DNA from: Eoetvoesia sp035555955
GTDB taxonomy: Bacteria > Pseudomonadota > Gammaproteobacteria > Burkholderiales > Burkholderiaceae_B
Length of the DNA: 64,000 nucleotides
Assembly: GCF_035555955.1 (NCBI RefSeq)
Contig: NZ_DATMGA010000066.1
Coordinates: 216,077 to 280,076 of the forward strand
Reading direction: 5' to 3'
Part shown: piece by piece, positions 7,053 to 14,488 of the stretch
How positions within the stretch are numbered: the stretch's first letter is position 1
How the letters are laid out: every line of letters starts with the position of its first letter
Notes under the pieces: model-generated
Databases searched by the model: none
What the model was told of the DNA's origin: nothing
Seen by the model: the letters and a program-made list of their open reading frames with translations, nothing else
Position numbers and translations under genes: made by a program

Positions 7053-8560
7053 AAGTCCATTTGATGTACGAGAACCGCGATTTCGACCTGGATGCCCCTT
7101 TTCCGTTGAACGGCCGCGAACTGATCGACGATCTAGAACTCGACACGCTTGTTCAGGCCATGGCGGGCGAGGATGAATACCTGCAGAAAGTTGAGCGCAC
7201 TGCCCTGCTCGCCTCGGTAAAGACCGATATTGAAACCGTCGCGCATCGCCAGGCCGCGCTGCGGGACTCCCTGGAAAACAAAGAGGTCGTGCGGCAGCTT
7301 TACCAACTCTCCATCGAGGCGCTGGAACTCAAGCAGAAAGGCTACTGGGGCATCGGCCTGCATTACCCGCTTGCAAACCTGCACAGCTCGATGGAGGTCA
7401 TCAATGTATTGATACCGAAGTTCGAAGAGCTGCGGGATACGGCCAACCGCGTCGCGCCGCAATTCAACTCGCCTGGCTGGAAGCGGCTTTTCGCAACATT
7501 GAGCGAAGAACTTGGCGAAGCCTACATCGAACAGCTGCGAAGCCATCTGAAAACCCTGAGATTCCGGCACGGCATTCTGGTCAGCGCACATCTGGGCCAG
7601 GGAAATCGCGGCAGCGATTATGTGCTTCGCACGCCGTCCGACGACGGGCTCAACTGGCTGACCCGCCTGTTTTCCAGGAAGCCGCCGTCCTACAGCTATA
7701 CCCTTCCCCCCCGGGACGAAAACGGGGCCCGCGCCCTTTCGGAGCTTGGAGACCGGGGCATCAATCTGGTAGCCAATGCGCTGGCCCAATCGGCCGAGCA
7801 CGTTGCCAGCTTCTTTACGCTGCTGCGCGCCGAACTGGCATTCCACGTATGCGGCATAAACCTGAGCGAAAGCCTGGCCCGGCTCGAGGAGCCAATCGTC
7901 TTTCCCGACGTGCTGCAGTCCGGCCAGCGCCGATCCAGCTTCGAAGAGTTGTACGATGTTTGCCTTGCATTGAAAATGCGCAAGAAAGTGGTGGCCAATA
8001 CCCTTGATCTCGAAGACAGCCGTCTGGTGATCGTCACGGGCGCCAATCAGGGCGGGAAGTCGTCGTTCTTGCGCAGCATCGGCGTTGCGCAACTCATGAT
8101 GCAAAGCGGCTTGTTCGTCTGCGCGAAAGCATTCTCGGCCAATTTATGCGAAGGCTTGTACACGCACTACAAACGCGAGGAAGACGCGGGGATGGAAAGT
8201 GGCAAGTTCGACGAGGAACTCAAGCGCATGAGTTCCATCGTCGACCAGGTTTCGGTCAATGCACTGGTTCTGTTCAATGAATCCTTCGCCGCGACGAACG
8301 AACGAGAGGGCTCCGAAGTCGCCCGGACGATTACCGAGGCCCTGCTGGAATGCGGCGTAAAGGTGTTTTTCGTGACGCATCAATATGCGTTCGCGCACGG
8401 CCTTTACGCCCAGCCGGTCGATCGGGCCGCCTACCTTCTTGCCGAGCGCCTTGAAGATGGAACCCGCACTTTCCATGTCAAACCCGGAGAGCCTCAGCAA
8501 ACGAGTTACGGAGCGGATTTGTACAAGGAAATTTTCGAGCCGGCAGCCCTGCCCGTCTGA
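7049..8560 (+). CDS. MutS-like ABC-type ATPase B, fluoride-riboswitch-controlled
   Basis: 503 residues starting at the ATG of the ATGA overlap (MKVHLMYENRDFDLD). The P-loop is GANQGGKS at 331-338 and Walker B is LVLFNE with Asn410-Glu411. These are the same Met-to-Gln and Asp-to-Asn changes as in ATPase A, so the two are ancient paralogues or co-evolved partners. The region before the P-loop is predicted helical. There is no mismatch-recognition domain and no endonuclease (Smr) tail. MutS ATPases work as dimers with composite active sites, and a heterodimer of A and B would fit the coupled, equal-dose genes. The frame stays open far upstream of 7049, but that part is only the shadow of gene A. 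Confidence 0.8.
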   Translation: MKVHLMYENRDFDLDAPFPLNGRELIDDLELDTLVQAMAGEDEYLQKVERTALLASVKTDIETVAHRQAALRDSLENKEVVRQLYQLSIEALELKQKGYWGIGLHYPLANLHSSMEVINVLIPKFEELRDTANRVAPQFNSPGWKRLFATLSEELGEAYIEQLRSHLKTLRFRHGILVSAHLGQGNRGSDYVLRTPSDDGLNWLTRLFSRKPPSYSYTLPPRDENGARALSELGDRGINLVANALAQSAEHVASFFTLLRAELAFHVCGINLSESLARLEEPIVFPDVLQSGQRRSSFEELYDVCLALKMRKKVVANTLDLEDSRLVIVTGANQGGKSSFLRSIGVAQLMMQSGLFVCAKAFSANLCEGLYTHYKREEDAGMESGKFDEELKRMSSIVDQVSVNALVLFNESFAATNEREGSEVARTITEALLECGVKVFFVTHQYAFAHGLYAQPVDRAAYLLAERLEDGTRTFHVKPGEPQQTSYGADLYKEIFEPAALPV

Positions 8561-8572
8561 AACCAGCAGACG

Positions 8573-8602
8573 CAGGAGCAAGCCACCGGCATATAGCCCG
8601 CC
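8573..8602 (-). repeat. Copy of the 3' end of copZ
   Basis: 27 of 30 bases match 9464-9493, the last codons of copZ. Read on the minus strand this copy would encode AGYMPVACS, next to AGYTPVACS in CopZ. The two copies are in direct orientation and flank the DUF1345 gene and a short spacer. It looks like a scar of a duplication or recombination in the copper locus. Confidence 0.65.
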
Positions 8603-8605
8603 GCG

Positions 8606-9265
8606 TCATCCTCCAAGCAGGCTGGCTGCGATATTGATCGACAGCCCGACAATGGCCACATTGAACAGGAAACAAAGCACGGACTGCGCCAGAACCGCCT
8701 TGCGCGTGCCGTTGTCCATGACGGCCACATCCGAAGTCTGAACGGCCACGACTATGGTGAAGGAAAAATAAAGAAAATCCCAATAGTCGGGCTTCTGCTC
8801 ATCATCGGGGAAACGCAAGGGCCGCCTTTCAGGCCGCGAGCGGTAAAACAGCCGTGCATATTGATGCGTGAACAGGACGCCAAGCAGGCACCATGAGCCG
8901 AATACGGTAACAGCGGTAAAAACGTAATGCGAGAAGCGCTGGCCGGCGGACAGGCCATGAGCGGCCGGCAACTCGAGAATGACGGCGCCAAGGCTTACCA
9001 TGCAAGCAACCGACATGACCGCCAATACCGCCGCCCAGCTCTTGTCTTCTTGCGCGGCAAGCTTGCGGACCCTGGGGGCGTCGGCCCGCAACATCATCCA
9101 GCCAGTCAATGCCAGATAGAGCCACACCATGACATTCCAGCCGGCCAGTATTTGGTGGGCAATGGTCTCCTGCGAGGAAAAGAAAGCCAGGGCGACAATT
9201 ACGCCGGCCGCGACAGCGACAAGCAAGCGCTGATGATTGTAAAAAAAATGGCGTGTTGCAAGCAT
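8606..9265 (-). CDS. DUF1345 inner-membrane protein
   Basis: 219 residues from an ATG at 9265 with GAGGAAAA upstream. It has about five to six hydrophobic segments, a basic loop (YRSRPERRPLRFPDDEQ) and the conserved DYWDFLYFSFTIVVAVQTSD block near the C-terminus, which is the hallmark of DUF1345. The family has no settled function. The gene follows the fluoride operon convergently and lies downstream of copZ on the same strand, with a 197-base gap. It is flanked by the two copies of the copZ tail. Confidence 0.8.
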   Translation of the reverse strand: MLATRHFFYNHQRLLVAVAAGVIVALAFFSSQETIAHQILAGWNVMVWLYLALTGWMMLRADAPRVRKLAAQEDKSWAAVLAVMSVACMVSLGAVILELPAAHGLSAGQRFSHYVFTAVTVFGSWCLLGVLFTHQYARLFYRSRPERRPLRFPDDEQKPDYWDFLYFSFTIVVAVQTSDVAVMDNGTRKAVLAQSVLCFLFNVAIVGLSINIAASLLGG

Positions 9266-9462
9266 TTTATTTTCCTCGTTGCCTGAAGCTGCATCACCGC
9301 AGCATAGATCCAAGCCGCGGCTACGCGAGGGCATTATCGCCCGGGCCAGACTTCAGGCTTTGGGCGTCATCGGGCTGCTTGCTGCATTGGCGCTGTCCGC
9401 CATAGAAGCCAGATTGCTGCGCTGGCGCGGTTGACCACGCGCAGCGGGCAAATGTGGTGTCC

Positions 9463-9663
9463 TCAGGAGCAAGCTACCGGCGTATAGCCGGCCTCGCGAA
9501 TGGCCTCGGCCACGGCTTCGGCGCTGGCTGCGCCGTCGACGCGCACGCGGTGGCTGTCGAGGTCGACTTCCACGGTCGAGCCCGGCGCGGCCTCTTTTAC
9601 CGCCTTGGTGACGGCGCCGACGCAATGGTTGCAAGTCATATCGTTCACGTTGAATTCAAGCAT
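9463..9663 (-). CDS. copZ: Copper chaperone CopZ (HMA domain)
   Basis: A 66-residue heavy-metal-associated domain starting MLEFNVNDMTCNHC, with the Cu(I)-binding MxCxxC motif in the first loop and the beta-alpha-beta-beta-alpha-beta length of Atx1-type chaperones. It ends AGYTPVACS. The ATG at 9663 has GAGGAAG just upstream; a frame open to 9687 adds eight unlikely residues. It carries Cu(I) in the cytoplasm to the CopA ATPase. It is divergent from cueR with a MerR-type promoter between them. Confidence 0.9.
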   Translation of the reverse strand: MLEFNVNDMTCNHCVGAVTKAVKEAAPGSTVEVDLDSHRVRVDGAASAEAVAEAIREAGYTPVACS

Positions 9664-9697
9664 GGCTTCCTCTGTGCATAAAAACAAGATCGGCTTT

Positions 9698-9728
9698 ACT
9701 ATAAACCTTCCTACAATGGCAATGTAAA
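9698..9728 (-). promoter_or_regulatory. CueR-type promoter of copZ
   Basis: On the minus strand -35 TTTACA (9723-9728) and -10 TATAGT (9698-9703) are separated by 19 bases, the over-long spacing typical of MerR-family activated promoters. The spacer carries an imperfect dyad with GCCAT and GGAAGG halves. The same layout and half-sites occur before copA. Confidence 0.8.
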
Positions 9729-9790
9729 GGACTCCGGCACAAATGCGCAGTCATGCGCAACGCGGGTCGAACACGATTGGAACCACGGAC

Positions 9791-10186
9791 ATGAATATTG
9801 GACAGGCGGCCGCCGCATCGGGCGTAACGGCCAAGATGATTCGGTATTACGAAAGCATAGGCCTTATCGGCAAGGCCAACCGCTCCGGATCGGGGTACCG
9901 CCAGTACTCCGATCAAAATATACAGACCCTGCGCTTCATCAAGCGCTCGCGCGACCTGGGCTTTTCGCTCGAGCGCATCAAGACCCTTATCGGCCTGTGG
10001 GAAGACGACAGCCGCAAAAGCTCGGACGTCAAGAAGCTGGCGCGCCAGTACATTGCCGAGCTGGACGAAGACATCGCGAAGCTGCAATCCATCCGGAACC
10101 AGCTTGAACACCTGGCTGCATGCTGCCAGGGCAACAACCGCCCCGACTGCCCTATTCTCGACGAGCTTTCGTCCATGCATGCATAA
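9791..10186 (+). CDS. cueR: MerR-family Cu(I)-responsive regulator CueR
   Basis: 131 residues from the ATG at 9791: MNIGQAAAASGVTAKMIRYY is the MerR winged helix-turn-helix, followed by a dimerisation coiled coil and a C-terminal metal loop CCQGNNRPDCP with the two Cys spaced as in CueR. Cu(I) binding should under-twist the 19-base spacers of the copZ and copA promoters. A frame open to 9743 adds 16 residues without the family fold and is not used. It is divergent from copZ. Confidence 0.9.
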   Translation: MNIGQAAAASGVTAKMIRYYESIGLIGKANRSGSGYRQYSDQNIQTLRFIKRSRDLGFSLERIKTLIGLWEDDSRKSSDVKKLARQYIAELDEDIAKLQSIRNQLEHLAACCQGNNRPDCPILDELSSMHA

Positions 10187-10289
10187 GCAAGCGACTCAGC
10201 CCATATGGTTATATGGACTGAATCGCGGAAATATCAACCGAGCCGATAACTTTGCCAACCGGACGGCTTTCACCGCCCAAGCTTCCAGG

Positions 10290-10631
10290 CTATGGTTTCA
10301 AAGGTAATAGTCTTAATAGTTCAGGCAAGGCCGTTTGCACAGTTTCCCACACCACATCGAGATTTATTTCAAAGTAGCCGTGAGCAATGCGGTTGCGCAT
10401 ACCACGCATATTGCGCCACGGTACGTGCTTATGGATGCGGGTAAACTCGGCGTAGTTGTCCATCAACTTCGCTGCAGCCTCACCGATAATGATAAGACTC
10501 ATGACGACAGCCTGCTGAGTGCGCCTGTCCTCAAGGAAATCATCTTTGGCTAAACCATCAACGAAACTACAGGCATCCGCAGCTGCCTGCCGCATGTGAT
10601 CGAGGTAATCGCCCAGGCGGCTCTCATTCAT
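10290..10631 (-). CDS. hepT: HepT-like toxin (HEPN RNase)
   Basis: 113 residues, all helical, with the HEPN active-site motif R-x4-H-x-Y as RNRIAHGY in MRNRIAHGYFEI. This is the HepT/DUF86 family, an RNase (reported to act on tRNA in some systems) silenced when its partner MntA adds AMP to the Tyr of the motif. The start overlaps the mntA stop by four bases, giving the usual antitoxin-first order. The pair sits between cueR and copA. Confidence 0.85.
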   Translation of the reverse strand: MNESRLGDYLDHMRQAAADACSFVDGLAKDDFLEDRRTQQAVVMSLIIIGEAAAKLMDNYAEFTRIHKHVPWRNMRGMRNRIAHGYFEINLDVVWETVQTALPELLRLLPLKP

Positions 10632-10918
10632 ATCGGCCGCGCTTCCGCGAGCACTTTGGCCCGGAACTTCGGTGGCAAATCAGCCGGAGTCAACAAGTCG
10701 ACCTTAATGCCAAGCAGCGACTCAAGCTCGTCTTGCAGGCCGCCCAGATCAAACAGCGTTGCGCCAGGCAAAGCATCCACCAACACATCAATGTCGCTGC
10801 CATCCTGGTCGGTGCCATGCAGCACCGATCCAAATATCCTCGGGTTCGCCGTACGAAAACGACTAACCGCCTCGCGTACGGCAATTCGCTTCATGTCGAG
10901 CACGACGGATGGTCGCAT
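10628..10918 (-). CDS. mntA: MntA-like antitoxin, minimal nucleotidyltransferase
   Basis: 96 residues with the nucleotidyltransferase signature G-S-x10-D-x-D: GSVLHGTDQDGSDIDVLVD. MntA proteins use ATP to AMPylate HepT and neutralise it (type VII toxin-antitoxin). It is upstream of and overlaps hepT. All motif residues are present, so the pair looks functional. Confidence 0.85.
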   Translation of the reverse strand: MRPSVVLDMKRIAVREAVSRFRTANPRIFGSVLHGTDQDGSDIDVLVDALPGATLFDLGGLQDELESLLGIKVDLLTPADLPPKFRAKVLAEARPI

Positions 10919-11031
10919 GGCGTTCCTCGTTTATCAAAACTCGTTCAAATGATATGCAATCAAGAATAGCACTTCAAGAGCTATTTTTTCAGATTGGTCA
11001 TGTATTGATTTCCCGCTCACCCACTATGCAG

Positions 11032-13323
11032 CTACGAAAGCGGCGCCTGGAAGCGCCTTAGCCGCAAGGCATTGCCCAGGACGAAGACGCTGGAAAGCGC
11101 CATGGCGCCGGCGGCCAGAACGGGAGAAAGCAAGGTTTCGTTCCAGGGGTACAACACCCCCGCGGCGACGGGGATGAGCGCGGCGTTGTAGGCAAACGCC
11201 CAGAACAGGTTCTGCCGGATATTGGCCAGCGTAGCCCTGGACAAGGCAATGGCGTTCGGCACGCCGCGCAGGTCGCCCGACATCAGCACCACATCGGCCG
11301 CCTCGATGGCAATGTCCGTACCCGTGCCGATGGCCAGGCCGACATCAGCCTGGGCCAGGGCCGGCGCGTCGTTGATGCCGTCGCCCACATAGGCAAGCAG
11401 GCCATGCTCACGCTTCAGGCGGTTTACCGCGTCGATCTTCCCGTCGGGCAGCACTTCGGCTACCACCTCGTCGATGCCCAGTTGGCTGGCTATGGCCTGC
11501 CCGGTGCGCCGGTTGTCGCCAGTGACCATGGCCACCTTCAGGCCAAGCTCGTGCAGCGCCCGTATGGCTTGCGGCGTGGTTTCCTTGATGGGGTCGGCAA
11601 CCGCGATCACAGCGGCGAGCCTCCCATCCACCGCCGCATACAAGGGCGTCTTGCCCTCGCTTCCCAGGCGAAGCGCGGCATCGGCGAAAACGGAAATGTC
11701 CAGCCCCAGTTTTTGCATATAGCGATCCGCGCCGACGTGCAGGCGCGTCGAACCCACCAACGCACTGACGCCGAAGCCTGTGACCGACTCGAATTGTTCG
11801 ACGCGGCCCGGAACCAGGCCTTCGGCCTGGGCCGCTTCGACCAGGGCCCGCGCGATGGGGTGTTCCGACCTGCCCTCGACCGCCGCGATTCCAGACAAGA
11901 CCGAGGCCCTGTCGAAACCTTCGGCCAGGATAAGGTCTGTCAGCTCGGGGCGACCCTTCGTCAGCGTGCCGGTCTTGTCCACCGCAACGACCTTGGCGTC
12001 CCGGAGCAATTGCAGGGCTTCGCCCTTGCGGAACAGCACGCCCATCTGCGCTGCCCTGCCCGTTCCGACCATGATGGCGGTGGGCGTGGCCAGGCCCATG
12101 GCGCAAGGGCAGGCAATGATCAGCACCGCCACGGCATTGACCAGGGCCAGGGTCAGCGCGGGATCCGGACCCGCCATCAGCCAGACCACGAACGTCAGCA
12201 GCGCGGCCGCCATCACGGCCGGCACGAACCACATGGTGATCCGGTCCACCGCCGCCTGTATGGGCAGCTTGGCGCTTTGCGCCTGTTCAACCATGCGGAT
12301 GATCTGGGCCAGCACGGTATCGGCGCCCACCTTGGTGGCGCGCAGGGTAAGCGCGCCATTCTGATTGACGGTGCCGCCCACCAACTGATCGCCAACTGCC
12401 TTTTCCACCGGCGCGGGTTCGCCGCTGATCATGGATTCGTCGACGTACCCGGCGCCGTCCACCACCACGCCGTCCACCGGCACGCGCTCGCCGGGACGCA
12501 GTTCGATAATATCGCCGCTTTGCACCTGGTCGATGGCGATTTCCATGGCCTTTCCGTCGCGAAGCACCCGCGCGGACTTGGCTTGCAGCCCTACCAGGCG
12601 CTTGATGGCTTCGGAGGTGCGGCCCTTGGCCCTGGCCTCCAGGAGGCGGCCGAGCAGGATGAGCGTGACGATGACCGATGCCGCTTCGTAGTAGACATGC
12701 ACCGTTTGCGGCGGAAGCACGGCCGGCGCAAACGTGGCGACCGCCGAATAAGCGTAGGCGGCGGCCGCGCCCAAGGCCACCAGGGAGTTCATGTCCGGCG
12801 CCAGCCGCAGCAAAGCCGGAATGCCTTTTTTGAAAAACCGCCACCCCGGCCCGAACAGCACGATGCTGGTCAGGACGAACTGGACGCGCCAGCTGGCCTG
12901 CATGCCAATGACGCCATCCAACCAGTGGTGAAAGGCCGGAACCATATGCCCGCCCATTTCCAGCACGAATACGGGCAGCGTGAATGCCAGCGCCACCCAT
13001 AGCGCTCGCCCGAGCGCGGCCTCTTCGGCCGCCCGCCTGGCCGGCGCCGTGTCGTCGGCGCCGGCATCCGGGGCGATGATCCGGGCTTCATAGCCGGCCT
13101 TCGCCACCGCCTGGACGAGGTCCGACCCGACGGCGCCGGGCGCCACGAACACCTGGGCGCGTTCCGTGGCAAGGTTCACGGTGGCTGCGCTTACGCCAGG
13201 GACTTTCAACAGCGCCTTTTCAACGCGCCCAACGCATGAGGCGCAGCTCATGCCCTCGACCGCAAGATCGACCGCCGCAACGGTCACGCCGGCGCGACCG
13301 GTAGTGCTTTGCCCTGTGGTCAT
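11032..13323 (-). CDS. copA: Cu(I)-exporting P1B-type ATPase CopA
   Basis: 763 residues with one N-terminal metal-binding domain (MSCASC, Cys27 and Cys30), a proline- and alanine-rich linker, eight membrane segments, the transmembrane Cu motif CPC at 405-407, the phosphorylation motif DKTGTLT from Asp449, an SEHPIA nucleotide-binding motif and GDGINDAP in the hinge. These define a P1B-1 ATPase that pumps Cu(I) out of the cytoplasm. One HMA domain is usual in this branch. Its promoter matches that of copZ, so both should be under CueR. Confidence 0.95.
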   Translation of the reverse strand: MTTGQSTTGRAGVTVAAVDLAVEGMSCASCVGRVEKALLKVPGVSAATVNLATERAQVFVAPGAVGSDLVQAVAKAGYEARIIAPDAGADDTAPARRAAEEAALGRALWVALAFTLPVFVLEMGGHMVPAFHHWLDGVIGMQASWRVQFVLTSIVLFGPGWRFFKKGIPALLRLAPDMNSLVALGAAAAYAYSAVATFAPAVLPPQTVHVYYEAASVIVTLILLGRLLEARAKGRTSEAIKRLVGLQAKSARVLRDGKAMEIAIDQVQSGDIIELRPGERVPVDGVVVDGAGYVDESMISGEPAPVEKAVGDQLVGGTVNQNGALTLRATKVGADTVLAQIIRMVEQAQSAKLPIQAAVDRITMWFVPAVMAAALLTFVVWLMAGPDPALTLALVNAVAVLIIACPCAMGLATPTAIMVGTGRAAQMGVLFRKGEALQLLRDAKVVAVDKTGTLTKGRPELTDLILAEGFDRASVLSGIAAVEGRSEHPIARALVEAAQAEGLVPGRVEQFESVTGFGVSALVGSTRLHVGADRYMQKLGLDISVFADAALRLGSEGKTPLYAAVDGRLAAVIAVADPIKETTPQAIRALHELGLKVAMVTGDNRRTGQAIASQLGIDEVVAEVLPDGKIDAVNRLKREHGLLAYVGDGINDAPALAQADVGLAIGTGTDIAIEAADVVLMSGDLRGVPNAIALSRATLANIRQNLFWAFAYNAALIPVAAGVLYPWNETLLSPVLAAGAMALSSVFVLGNALRLRRFQAPLS

Positions 13324-13371
13324 CCCAATCTCCTCTGAAAAATGGCTACGGTGAACGGCTATTCAATGGCA

Positions 13372-13402
13372 ACTTTAAAGCTTCCAATCATGGTAATGTC
13401 AA
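13372..13402 (-). promoter_or_regulatory. CueR-type promoter of copA
   Basis: On the minus strand -35 TTGACA (13397-13402) and -10 TAAAGT (13372-13377) are 19 bases apart. The spacer carries TACCAT and TGGAAGC half-sites like those of the copZ promoter (GCCAT, AGGAAGG). It begins about 50 bases upstream of copA. Confidence 0.8.
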
Positions 13403-13567
13403 GCGTATTGGAGTCTTTCGGCGCGGCCGCTTCACTTTTTCCCGTTTCTGGCTCAGAATTTGGAGACCACGCGCTTGCAGATCCATCCGCCGCGCTGCCC
13501 GGGCTTACGCCCGCCTCGACGCCCGAAAACCCGGCAGCCTCCCCTTCCCGCACCAAGGAGTCCGACT

Positions 13568-14458
13568 GTGGAACGAAAGAAAGCCAGTGATTTTCCCCCC
13601 GGTGTCATGAAGTTGTTCGATTTCTACGTGCACGGCCAGATAGACCGCCGCGAGTTCCTGGAGCGCGCGGCCAAGTTCGCCATCGGCGGCGTCACCGCGA
13701 CGGCCATGCTCGAAAGCCTGCAGCCCGATTTTGCGCTGGCCCAGCAAGTGCCCGCCAGCGACCCTCGCGTCCAGACGGAATACCTTGACTACCCCTCCCC
13801 TCACGGGTCCGGCCCCATGCGCGGCTATCTGGCCCGTCCCGCCGGCGAGGCCCAGAAGCTTCCCTGCGTGCTCGTCATCCATGAAAACCGCGGCCTCAAT
13901 CCGTATATCGAAGACGTGGCGCGCCGCCTGGCCCTGGAAAACTTCGTGGCCTTCGCACCCGATGCCCTGACGCCCCTGGGCGGCTACCCCGGCGACGAAG
14001 ACAAGGCCAGGAAGCTGTTCGCCGAACTCGATCCCGCCAAAAGCCTCCAGGACTTCATCGCCGGTTTCGAATTCCTGAAAACGCGCCCCGAGTGCAGCGG
14101 AAAAATCGGGGCGGTGGGCTTTTGCTGGGGCGGAGGCATGGTCAACACTCTGGCGACGAAGTTGCCCGACCTTGCCGCCGGCGTGCCGTTCTACGGCCGC
14201 CAGCCCAGCGCCGAAGACACTGCGAAAATCAAGGCGCCGCTGCTCATTCACTATGCCGGCCTGGACGAGGCCATCGACGCCGGATGGCCCGCCTTCGAAA
14301 AGGCGCTCAAGGCCAACCATATCGTCTATAAAGAATACATGTATCCCGATGTCCACCACGGCTTCCACAACGACACCACACCGCGCTACGACGAAGCGGC
14401 CGCCAAGCTGGCCTGGCTGCGCACGCTGGACTTCCTGAACAAGTACCTGCGGATATAA
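13568..14458 (+). CDS. Dienelactone-hydrolase-family protein with Tat-type signal
   Basis: 296 residues from a GTG at 13568, chosen because AAGGAG lies seven bases upstream; an in-frame ATG at 13460 gives a proline-rich tail without homologous look. DRREFLERAAKFAIGG near residue 25 is a twin-arginine-like signal, so export in folded form is likely. The alpha/beta-hydrolase core has Cys186 in GFCWGG as nucleophile and the His in HHGFHN, the Cys-Asp-His triad of dienelactone hydrolases. The real substrate is unknown. The next gene (Kef-type) starts 30 bases on. Confidence 0.85.
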   Translation: MERKKASDFPPGVMKLFDFYVHGQIDRREFLERAAKFAIGGVTATAMLESLQPDFALAQQVPASDPRVQTEYLDYPSPHGSGPMRGYLARPAGEAQKLPCVLVIHENRGLNPYIEDVARRLALENFVAFAPDALTPLGGYPGDEDKARKLFAELDPAKSLQDFIAGFEFLKTRPECSGKIGAVGFCWGGGMVNTLATKLPDLAAGVPFYGRQPSAEDTAKIKAPLLIHYAGLDEAIDAGWPAFEKALKANHIVYKEYMYPDVHHGFHNDTTPRYDEAAAKLAWLRTLDFLNKYLRI

Positions 14459-14488
14459 CATTCATCATTTTCCAAGGACATACGACTT

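Noticed and set aside
11404..13002. A 532-codon open frame on the plus strand, opposite copA.
   Set aside because: It is the antisense shadow of the GC-rich copA gene. It has no recognisable domain, and copA has all P-type ATPase motifs.
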